The notes under the pieces were generated by a model, which was given only the letters and a program-made list of their open reading frames with translations, had not been told where the DNA came from and made no database searches. From contig OZ020588.1 of assembly GCA_963971535.1 (NCBI GenBank), forward strand, positions 122,534,887-122,598,886: DNA of 64,000 nucleotides, in the 5' to 3' direction. Positions within the stretch are counted from its first letter, which is position 1; every line of letters begins with the position of its first letter. Both the position numbers and the translations under genes were made by a program. This document shows positions 56,299 through 64,000 of the stretch, piece by piece. Source of the stretch: Notolepis coatsorum (Eukaryota > Chordata > Actinopteri > Aulopiformes > Paralepididae).

Positions 56299-56902
56299 TG
56301 TAACTGAGGGGTACAATTCCCTGACTGTATTAATCAAGTATTAGTATCATTAAACTACTACCATGTATGTACATTACTGGCCTTACTGTACACAAGTATA
56401 TTAGATGACAACACTTCCACAATGAAACGGTTTCCACACAAATACTTGTTTAGAATATTTATTACATAAAGAATATTATATTACATTACTTTGGTGCGCT
56501 TATAAGGCAAAGAATGTACGTAAGTAAATCAATATGGAATGGATCTGGTATTCTGGGGAGGGGGGGTGTACTACCGGTTGTAAGCCAGCAGGGGGAGGCA
56601 ATGCTCTATGAAAGTCAATGGTCCACGGAGGCGATCTTACTCCCTGGAGCAGCGGGGAAAGGCAGCCTGGTCCCAGGGTGCGCGCCGCGTAGGTGAAAGC
56701 CGTGGAGCCTCTGGTACGACAGAGACGGGCTCGAGTGATGGTCTCACGGGCAGGTGTAGATCCCACAGTAGCAGTGGGGTAGGCGGTTCTCTGCTCCAGC
56801 AGCTTGGTCAAAGCAATGAAGAATAATAATCCTTGCCGGAAAGTGGCTCTGCTGGTCCGGTGTAGGTATCCTCCGGTGCGCGGTAGTGCACGGTTGAACT
56901 TG
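56299..56902 (-). repeat. BEL 3' LTR, 5' part deleted
   Basis: Nearly identical to 60189-60801 (one GGAATGGATCTGG/GGAATGTTAGGAATTAGATC indel and few substitutions), so insertion and deletion are recent. Confidence 0.93.
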
Positions 56903-59900
56903 TGCACGGTCCCGGCCGCCCCGTCAAGGAGTCGCTTGGGGTGCTGGGTTCGATGTCAGCTACGTCTGGAGCGCAGCTGAGGGGGGTGGGGTTCCGAACT
57001 CCCTCTGGTACCCACGGTTCTCTCACGGGCCTCTCGCTTAATGTCAATAGCCTCTGCTGTACGGGGGAGAGGCCGGTGTCGCTCGCCTCTGTGTGTAGGC
57101 AGCTTGTAGACGTGGGTTGACTGTCAAGTCCGTAGAGGGGGCCTTGGAGCGTCCATCCCAGTCGGGTCTGAACCGCGACCGGGCATCCTTTGGGTCCGAC
57201 GTGGGCCGCCTCAATTGGGAGAATGAGGTCCGCGTGGTCGGAGCCGATGAGCAGGGTCGGTGTGGCGCCGTCGATAAGCGGTATAGGTAGTTGACGTAGG
57301 TGCCCATACTTAGCCATCAGCTGTGGGATGGGGTAGGTGTACTGAGACAGGCCTATGTCGTGGCTGGTGAAGACGTTACTTATACTATACTGCTTCTCGG
57401 GCTTGTCCACCGCTGCTATCTCGAAGGAGACCTTTTCACCCTTTATGGTCTTCTGGTCCCTTCTGATGGTGCGTATGGTCATCGTATCTTTGACACCTCG
57501 CAGGCCCAACTGGGCTGCTGCGGAAGCGAGGAGGAGAGTCTTTTCGGACCCATTGTCCAGGACGGCGTAAGTGTCCAGGACCTTGTCCTCGTGGCTCAGG
57601 AGCACTCTGACCACTTTGAGGAGCACACGGGGGGTCCCGCTGTGCTGGTCAATGTGGAGCACTCCTGTGGGTGGTGACGTAGACTCTATATGGTACGAGT
57701 CGCACCTTGACTCCCAGTGTCTGCCGTAGCAGTCGGGACACCAGGGAGCGGTCTGGTGGAACTTTGGTTCTGGTGCCACCGCCTCGGCATGGTACATTAC
57801 CGCGACGGGCCCACTCGGTTGTCCTGGCTGACGCTTGTTGATGTCATGCAGGACCTCCAGGTGGGTGCCACCGCACCTGCTGCACTTCTTTTTCAAGCGG
57901 CACTCAGCTGCTAGGTGGCTGCGCGCGCAGCGGAAGCAGCGGCGGTGGTCCTTGACCCACTGGCTCACATCATCCGTGGTCAGCTTCTTGAAATCTTCGC
58001 ACTGATAGAGCCGATGTTCTCCCTCACAGTACTGGCACTCAATCTTCCACTGGTCCTCTTTCGTCGAGGGGGTGTTGTGGTTCTGGTGCTGCGGTACTGA
58101 TTCGGCTTGGTGCATAACAGTCACCGATCTTCGGCCATCGTTTACTCTCCTAGGTCCCTCTCTGGAGCTTGGTGTGCTCCGCACGAACGTATCCAATCGT
58201 AGGCTGCTGACTTCTCTCGCCAGGAAGTCGGCCAAGTCTAGGAGGGATGGTTCTGGACCGTTAGGATCACGGTGGTCTCTTTGCCGCCTGAAGCGCTCCT
58301 GTCTGGCGGGCGGCAGCTTCTCTAAAATCCTCTCGACGTTAGAGTTGGCGTATAGCTCGTGCATACCCTTTTCTCGTTGCGCTCCCAGCATCCCTACCAG
58401 GGACTGTACTTTTATAGACAGGTCGTCTAGTGAGCGATTGTCTGTTGCTGGGGGTAAGCGGTCAATATGCCTTATCTCTTCTATTACGTAATCCCATATA
58501 CGTCCATATCTCTCGTCCAGCGCTGCTAGAGCCGCGGTGTATGGGGTCGTAGAGGTGGCATAGGCTAGCGCTATATTGTGCGCCCGGGGCACTTTCAGGT
58601 GCTGCAGTAATATTGCATACTTGTGGCGTTCATCAGCGACATCCACCATCATTGTCTCTAAGCACATCCGGAGCTCCGTATACTGTGCTCGATTCTCATG
58701 GGTGAAGTCTGGAAACGTCGGTGTGCCAATGTATGATGCCATGGATGACTGGCACATCGGTGAGCGTTGGGGGAGAGGCCTCCTAGGCGAGTCTCCTCTT
58801 GCGTGTCGTCTTGGGCTGGTACTTGGTGGGTACCGAAGGTCGGGTACCCAGGTGCTGTTCCTCGGGGCTGACGGTGCGTCAAACTCACCCGTGAGTTGAG
58901 TCGGGGGTTTGTAGCGCAGGGCCTCGGGGCTGACTTCTGGGCTGTACTGGACCTCCTGGTCCTGAGTACGTTGCTGCTGGTCGGGGCTGTACTGGGCCTC
59001 CAGGGCCAGAGCACGTTGCTGCTGGTCGGCTTGACACTCCTCCTCCTCCTCCTCTCCCTCTGCTAGGACCTGGAGTCTTCTGTTCAGTCTCTCGGCGTGG
59101 TCCGGTTCTTCCCGGTTGCTAGGTCTCGTATGGACCGGCCGGGGAGGGGGTTCCGAGACGTGGACAGGATCCTCCTGTTGGCGGGGTCCCGGGTCGCTTC
59201 GTCGGGTAGGGGAATGTGTCCTAGACCCATGTCTTGACGATCTCTGAGAGCTCCGTGCGGAGTGAGGGGGTGTCGCCATGGCAACCAGTTTGTCCATCAG
59301 CTCCGCCTGCAGCCGGTCACGCTCTGCCTCGCGCCGGGCATGGGCTGCGTCGCGCGCGGCTTCGCGCTGGGCATTGGCGATGTCGCGCTGCGCATTGGCG
59401 CTGGCCTGGGCAGCGTCGCGCTGTGCGTTGGCGACGTCGCGCTGGGCATTGGCGCTGGCATGGGCGGCGTGGAGCTGTGCATTTGCGACGTCGGCGCGGC
59501 TTCTCTCGATGTTCTCTTCTGTCTGGAGGCGTCTGGTCTCCAGTCTTATTCGGTCGTCTTCACTCCTTTGTTGCGCCTGGAAGCGCTCTCGCTCGCCTGC
59601 AAAATGTTCGCGCTCGCACGTCTGTTGCGCTTGAAGTCGATCGCGTTCGGTGGAGGCTGCCAGGGTGGCGATGAGTGCCTGCGCCAGCATCTTGTCCGCC
59701 TCGCTGGGGGAAGACGCCATTCGGGGCGATCGGCTCCCGGCAGTACTTGTTGGAGATCCGTTCTCCTGTTGCGTACCGAGGAGATCCTTCTCCTGGGTGC
59801 GCGTCTCTTTAGGGTTGTCTTCCTCCCGGAGCTGATCGGGGACTATTTCTTCGGTATTGTCTGGGGGTAAAGTCGTGTCAGTTCCCTCCTGGTCCCCACC

Positions 59901-60128
59901 GTGAGCTTGGTCAGTTACATTAGAACCCACTAGGGCCTCTGTTGGCGGGGTAGCCTGGTTGTTAGGGTCGGACATAATTTTACTTTCTACTTTTTCCGCG
60001 TTTAACTTCCCTTTAAAGCTAGGTATTGGACTGACAGCGTATGCCTCTAGATAGGGAGGTGGCTGCCGTCTGCGCTGCGGGCGATCTAGCTTAGGAGAAC
60101 CGTTTGTGGAGTGTTCGTCATCGGCCAT
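56808..60128 (-). CDS. BEL/Pao Gag-protease protein
   Basis: 1106 open codons from MADDEHSTNG. An acidic, low-complexity N-terminus is followed by a long Ala-Gln-Arg-Asp coiled-coil-like repeat (about 195-275, units like ANAQRDVANAQRDAA), then a Ser/Arg/Pro-rich linker. The DUF1759-like capsid region spans about 470-640 (FPDFTHENRAQYTELR, ALAALDERYGR, KLPPARQERFRR). Zinc knuckles: CQYCEGEHRLYQC (about 698), CFRCARSHLAAEC (731), CSRCGGTHLEVLH (749). Aspartic protease (DUF1758-like): YAVLDNGSEKTLL (about 854-866) with DNG where DTG/DSG is usual. The last 30 residues are LTR sequence read in frame after the deletion. With an intact Gag it could still be packaged or act in trans. Confidence 0.88.
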   Translation of the reverse strand: MADDEHSTNGSPKLDRPQRRRQPPPYLEAYAVSPIPSFKGKLNAEKVESKIMSDPNNQATPPTEALVGSNVTDQAHGGDQEGTDTTLPPDNTEEIVPDQLREEDNPKETRTQEKDLLGTQQENGSPTSTAGSRSPRMASSPSEADKMLAQALIATLAASTERDRLQAQQTCEREHFAGERERFQAQQRSEDDRIRLETRRLQTEENIERSRADVANAQLHAAHASANAQRDVANAQRDAAQASANAQRDIANAQREAARDAAHARREAERDRLQAELMDKLVAMATPPHSARSSQRSSRHGSRTHSPTRRSDPGPRQQEDPVHVSEPPPRPVHTRPSNREEPDHAERLNRRLQVLAEGEEEEEECQADQQQRALALEAQYSPDQQQRTQDQEVQYSPEVSPEALRYKPPTQLTGEFDAPSAPRNSTWVPDLRYPPSTSPRRHARGDSPRRPLPQRSPMCQSSMASYIGTPTFPDFTHENRAQYTELRMCLETMMVDVADERHKYAILLQHLKVPRAHNIALAYATSTTPYTAALAALDERYGRIWDYVIEEIRHIDRLPPATDNRSLDDLSIKVQSLVGMLGAQREKGMHELYANSNVERILEKLPPARQERFRRQRDHRDPNGPEPSLLDLADFLAREVSSLRLDTFVRSTPSSREGPRRVNDGRRSVTVMHQAESVPQHQNHNTPSTKEDQWKIECQYCEGEHRLYQCEDFKKLTTDDVSQWVKDHRRCFRCARSHLAAECRLKKKCSRCGGTHLEVLHDINKRQPGQPSGPVAVMYHAEAVAPEPKFHQTAPWCPDCYGRHWESRCDSYHIESTSPPTGVLHIDQHSGTPRVLLKVVRVLLSHEDKVLDTYAVLDNGSEKTLLLASAAAQLGLRGVKDTMTIRTIRRDQKTIKGEKVSFEIAAVDKPEKQYSISNVFTSHDIGLSQYTYPIPQLMAKYGHLRQLPIPLIDGATPTLLIGSDHADLILPIEAAHVGPKGCPVAVQTRLGWTLQGPLYGLDSQPTSTSCLHTEASDTGLSPVQQRLLTLSERPVREPWVPEGVRNPTPLSCAPDVADIEPSTPSDSLTGRPGPCTSSTVHYRAPEDTYTGPAEPLSGKDYYSSLL

Positions 60129-60167
60129 GTCAATATTAATATTATATTAATATTACGCTAATTATTA

Positions 60168-60188
60168 TCCGGGGCTCGAAGGACCAAT
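60168..60188 (-). promoter_or_regulatory. BEL primer-binding site (tRNA-Tyr type)
   Basis: After the LTR the minus strand reads ATTGGTCCTTCGAGCCCCGG. TGGTCCTTCGAGCC is complementary to the 3' end of vertebrate tRNA-Tyr (GGCTCGAAGGA plus CCA). Confidence 0.75.
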
Positions 60189-61388
60189 TGTAACTGAGGG
60201 GTACAATTCCCTGACTGTATTAATCAAGTATTAGTATCATTAAACTACTACCGTGTATGTACATTACTGGCCTTACTGTACACAAGTATATTAGATGACA
60301 ACACTTCCACAATGAAACGGTTTCCACACAAATACTCGTTTAGAATATTTATTACATAAAGAATATTATATTACATTACTTTGGTGCGCTTATAAGGCAA
60401 AGAATGTACGTAAGTAAATCAATATGGAATGTTAGGAATTAGATCTGGTATTCTGGGGAGGGGGGGTGTACTACCGGTTGTAAGCCAGCAGGGGGAGGCA
60501 ATGCTCTATGAAAGTCAATGGTCCACGGAGGCGATCTTACTCCCTGGAGCAGCGGGGAAAGGCAGCCTGGTCCCAGGGTGCGCGCCGCGTAGGTGAAAGC
60601 CGTGGAGCCTCTGGTACGACAGAGACGGGCTCGAGTGATGGTCTCACGGGCAGGTGTAGATCCCACAGTAGCAGTGGGGTAGGCGGTTCTCTGCTCCAGC
60701 AGCTTGGTCAAAGCAATGAAGAATAATAATCCTTGCCGGAAAGTGGCTCTGCTGGTCCGGTGTAGGTATCCTCCGGTGCGCGGTAGTGCACGGTTGAACT
60801 TGACGTTACTATCCTATTAGTACGCGGCAATAAATGCTCTATGTAGACGCACAATTACCCACTTCACGTGGTCTTTGACTCGTAATGAAGGTTTACTAAT
60901 AAATAGCGAACGATACGTTAAACAAACGTATTAGGATAACACGAGACTCTATCTTGGGGCGATGCGAGCCCTACTCTGCCCACGTTGCGTAGTGGGGAGA
61001 GACGTCACTTGGATAACTGGAACTGAACGAGACTGAACGGGACAAGGGACTAAGAGGAGTTCTACATTTCTTGCGCCCTATTTATGTGCACGGTGAACAA
61101 ATAGTACCATTCGTATTTCGGTAGCCGTATTCCTACGCGGAACCGGGGCTAGTTGGGACATGTTCGTCGGCACCTTTCAAGTCGGGTCTAGGGGTGTAAG
61201 TCACTGGCGCCTAGGGGATCGCTTCCAATAGGAGAACGAATATTATGGTCTGTCCTGTACCAGGTAAAGGGATATTCCGTATATATGTACAAAGAATATA
61301 CAAGGGATATCAAACGATATACAAATATTATACATGGGATCTCAGGCAATAAATATATATATTCGGTTTAATCTGACCCTTTGTAACA
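60189..61388 (-). repeat. BEL 5' LTR
   Basis: 1200 bp with TG...CA-type ends (TGTTACAAAGGGTCAG at 61388 and CCCCTCAGTTACA at 60189). The inner half duplicates 56299-56902. The outer 590 bp are unique in the window because of the deletion in the other LTR. Open frames inside it (for example 60711-60439) are not genes. Confidence 0.92.
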
Positions 61389-61393
61389 GATAC

Positions 61394-62620
61394 CGATATA
61401 CCGATATTGTCCAACTCTTAATTTCCGATACCGATATCAACCGATACCGATATATGCAGGGTTTCCCCCCCCAAAAAATGGAATAATTTCAGGTAATAAT
61501 AATAATAATAATAATGGATTGGATTTATATAGCGCTCTTCATGTTCACGAGGACCACAGAGCGCGTACAGAGTCCATTATTCGTTCATACACAGTCATCC
61601 CGGTGGTGGTAAGCTACAATTGCAGCCAGATCTGCCCTGAGGCAGACTCACGGCAGACTTAACATTACATATCTCTTGTTCAAGTTTCAAGTTCAAGTTT
61701 CTTTATTAGTTGACATGCAAAGATACAGAATACCTTCACATGGAATGCTTTTTTCTGTTATGCTCCTATGAGGATCATAGGACGCTTGGATCATACACAT
61801 ACAGCTCATTACAGTAATATTCCACAATTATTACATTTTAGATAGTAATAATGGTACAGAGCCTTGAGACAAACATATGCATATTCACCACCGCAAACAG
61901 ACTGGCAGCCGTCATAGGCAGCGCCATTTACGGAAGGAGGGGGGAGTGGGTTGGGGTTGTTACAGGGCTGTAGGGGGGGGGGGGAGTGATCCCTCACACG
62001 AGGCAGCCGACAGTGCAGCGCCAATGCAGAGGAAGGGGGGGGGGGAGGTGGGGGGGAGTGCACAAGCCAAGTCTTATCTCCCAGAGGGCCTTCGACTCCA
62101 GCAGCTCCCTGTTTCGACCTTGGTCCAGGAATTTGTTTTGGCTGACTGACTGGCCCATTTATCCCAGCCACGTCACTTAAAATTTGATTTGAATAGAGTG
62201 AAATATAACTCTATTGATTTGAGTGGAGTGAGTTTTAACAACTCCGTCCAAATGACTGAATGCATTATTAGTCCAAGTGTCCAAGTGTCTTATCAGTTCA
62301 TTTTGGTAGATCCTGTGCGCGGTAAACAGATCCAAAATCTTCTTATTGCAGTCCAAAAGCTTCGATAATCCAAAAATGACCACGTCTTCAAGTTGGTAGC
62401 CTGATTATGATGTCCCAATAGGCAGAGAGGGTTAGCCTTATTCTGCTTCTTGAAGAAAATATGCAATCCACTGATTAGATCCATTTAGAGTTGATTTGAG
62501 TATAGTCCGGCCACCGGCACGAAGCAGAGCATAGCAGCGTCGGGCTCCAAGGAGCAGTAGAGGCGGCGGTAGGAACGGCCTTGAAGGCCTAGGGAGAGAG
62601 GAAAGAAATGCGACTTATCC
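61394..62620. other. Interior of long hAT-like element: repeat tails and LINE fragment
   Basis: 61394-61495 continues the hAT-like subterminal sequence. At 61500 an AATAAT tail and GGATTTATATAGCGCTCTTC start a dispersed fish repeat. At about 61680, TCAAGTTCAAGTTTCTTTATT starts a minus-strand LINE/SINE tail that runs to about 62600 with G-runs (61972-61983, 62035-62056). No coding domain recognised. Confidence 0.5.
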
Positions 62621-63030
62621 GATAACGATATTTTCCGATATCACATTTTAACCCTTTTCTCGCCAATGCCGTGTTACCACTTCATTCCTCGCCATGCGCA
62701 ATCTGCCAACAGTCATCCCGGTGGTGGTAAGCTACAATTGCAGCCAGAGCTGCCCTGAGGCAGACTCAAGGCAGACTTAACATTACATATCTCTTGTTGT
62801 GGAATTAACACAACATTATGCATACTTTTGACAATAAATAAAATCTGAATTTGTTCTTACTTGCTTGCCTGGGTAAATAAAGGTTATAGAAATGTAAAAA
62901 ATAATAATAATAGTTAATTTTTTTTTTAAACCGATACCGATATTTTCCGATATCACATTTTAACCCTTTTCTCACCAATGCCGTGTTACCACGTCATTCC
63001 TCGCCATGCGCAATCTGCCAATGACGTTTT
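62621..63030. repeat. Pair of interleaved direct duplications
   Basis: Block 1: TTTTCCGATATCACATTTTA to CGCAATCTGCCAA at 62630-62709 and again at 62944-63020. Block 2: AGTCATCCCGGTGGTGGTAAG to CATATCTCTTGT at 61587-61680 and again at 62711-62797. The order suggests a duplication that followed insertion of the LINE tail. Confidence 0.75.
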
Positions 63031-63939
63031 ACAGCGTCTTTGAGATCAATATTTCAAATTTCTGTCATGGTATTCATATTTCACCCACGGATCCTTGACG
63101 GGTGCTGTAGGACTCCGCTCAACTCTCCAACGCTTCAACACCGCCACCTGGTGGCCGATCGGCGAGTTGCAACCGGATGTCGATAATTGTGACGCCGGTA
63201 TGGCTCCCTATTCGGTCCATCTGGACACACTGGATAATCGATCCGTTGCCATAACTCGATAAACAACATTATTTGGACGTATATAGTATTATACAACCCG
63301 GAAATGGTTCGCCTAGATCAACATCTCATAATAGAGATCTTTTTGCTCCAGTATCATCCCCCATCGCTACGAGGAAGCTGCGGTGAGTTTCAGCGTTTTT
63401 GATTATTATTATCCATACAAACTGCTATGATCAATATATCATCCATACTACATGAAACATTTAACGTCGGTCATTGCATTATAAAGGACCCCCCCCCCCT
63501 CCGGTCACCAGCAGATGATGAGTCATGACGTTTAGGACCTTGTACAATTGAACATTTTAATCTGGCGTCAATCGCTATCAAACTGCATTTGATGATCTAA
63601 TATATGCATAAATGGCTATAACTCACGTTTTATGAAATACTGCAGAAAACAATAAAAACATATTTATACTCTAGACCGTATTTTCGTATGAATATATGAA
63701 TGAAAACGTTAAACGTTCCTACACCCTGAACGATAGCTAATCGATGTTGAATGGGCCATAGTAATGTCAATTTAGCAATACAATTTAAAAAGTTATAGCC
63801 CTGCAAAGTATGTGAACATCTCCATAGACAAATAGAGCTGGCAGACTGGCTACAAGGATGGATATAAGCGTGGCAGAGAAAGGGTTAATGTCGATATCGG
63901 CCGATAATATCGGTAGGCCGATAATATCGGACATCCCTA
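63031..63939. other. Right part of the long hAT-like element
   Basis: Unique-looking sequence up to the GATATCGGCCGATAATATCGG repeats of the right end. No transposase or other coding motif is seen. Confidence 0.5.
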
Positions 63940-64000
63940 ATTCCCAGTGTCAGAAATACTGAGTCTATTACTAGGCTTGCTTAAATTGTGATGAAACAAA

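Larger units (their letters stand above)
56299..61388 (-). mobile_element. BEL/Pao LTR retrotransposon, RT-IN deleted
   Basis: TSD GATAC (56294-56298, 61389-61393). The 5' LTR is 61388-60189 (1200 bp, TGTTACAAAGG...CAGTTACA). The primer site matches tRNA-Tyr. One gag-protease frame follows, then an abrupt join at about 56903 into the middle of the 3' LTR. The reverse transcriptase, RNase H, integrase and about 590 bp of the 3' LTR are missing. At the junction GTGCACGG occurs on both sides (about 56888 and 56903), so a microhomology deletion is likely. Confidence 0.92.
56265..63939. mobile_element. Long TAGGGATG-family hAT-like element carrying a BEL insertion
   Basis: Ends TAGGGATGCTCGATATTG and, inverted, TAGGGATGTCCGATATTA. 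8-bp duplication ATTCCCAG (56257-56264, 63940-63947). Without the BEL element it is about 2.6 kb. It shares the GATATCGG subterminal repeats and the CAAGCAAGTAAGAACAAAT region with the short MITE. No transposase frame is left. The interior is scrambled by duplications and a LINE tail. Confidence 0.85.

Noticed and set aside
59234-59870. Plus-strand Ala/Arg/Gly-rich frames
   Set aside because: Antisense of the AQRD repeat region of the BEL Gag; no domain.

Overview
This window is a stretch of a ray-finned (teleost-type) fish nuclear genome. The reasons: one exon of a vertebrate group III metabotropic glutamate receptor, tRNA-derived SINEs, and a mix of retroelements typical of fish (Copia, CsRn1-like Gypsy, BEL/Pao, DIRS, L2-type LINEs) with very long GATA, GT/CA and GAAA microsatellites. 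The species cannot be named from sequence alone.

Host gene content is minimal. The only host coding sequence I can support is one 936-bp exon (19587-20522, + strand) of a grm7-like receptor. No other receptor exon was found upstream or downstream, so most of the window is probably intron of this very large gene, filled with nested mobile elements.

Layout. 1-10.4 kb: simple repeats and LINE/SINE tails, including a 774-bp uninterrupted GATA array split from its other part by a 1.6-kb hAT-like element with 8-bp duplication GATAGATA. 10.577-18.155 kb: a full Copia element with a 5-bp TSD (CTTCC), itself invaded by a hAT copy in the 5' LTR, a hAT MITE in gag and a LINE in pol. 19.6-20.5 kb: the receptor exon. 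22-23.5 kb: GAAA, GT and CA tracts. 24.0-27.8 kb: a CsRn1-like Gypsy element on the minus strand with a 1006-residue open pol frame. 29.9-47.55 kb: a DIRS-type tyrosine-recombinase retroelement cut in two by a 12.86-kb DNA transposon (32468-45324). 48.0-51.5 kb: a second, internally deleted DIRS copy with inverted terminal repeats. 51.6-54.46 kb: an L2-type LINE. 54.6-64 kb: a SINE with a perfect 15-bp TSD, a hAT MITE, and a long relative of that MITE (56265-63939) that carries an internally deleted BEL element (56299-61388).

The item most worth attention is the 12.86-kb transposon. It has perfect 14-bp inverted ends beginning CCCAGATAGC, a TA duplication, and two minus-strand genes that both look intact. 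One is a single-exon 711-codon transposase with Tnp2/EnSpm-like catalytic landmarks. The other starts 75 bp downstream and is a 13-exon gene whose spliced frame stays open for 435 codons and ends in a DUF4806-like domain. A splice acceptor lies just before the second gene's ATG, so the two may be alternative products of one transcript, as tnpD/tnpA are in plant En/Spm. Seven consecutive small exons of the second gene are symmetric phase-1 cassettes, and part of one has been copied into a 288-bp tandem array elsewhere in the same transposon.

Domain and family assignments come from recognising motifs by eye. No database search was run. Boundaries given to the base are those fixed by target-site duplications or splice sites; others are approximate.
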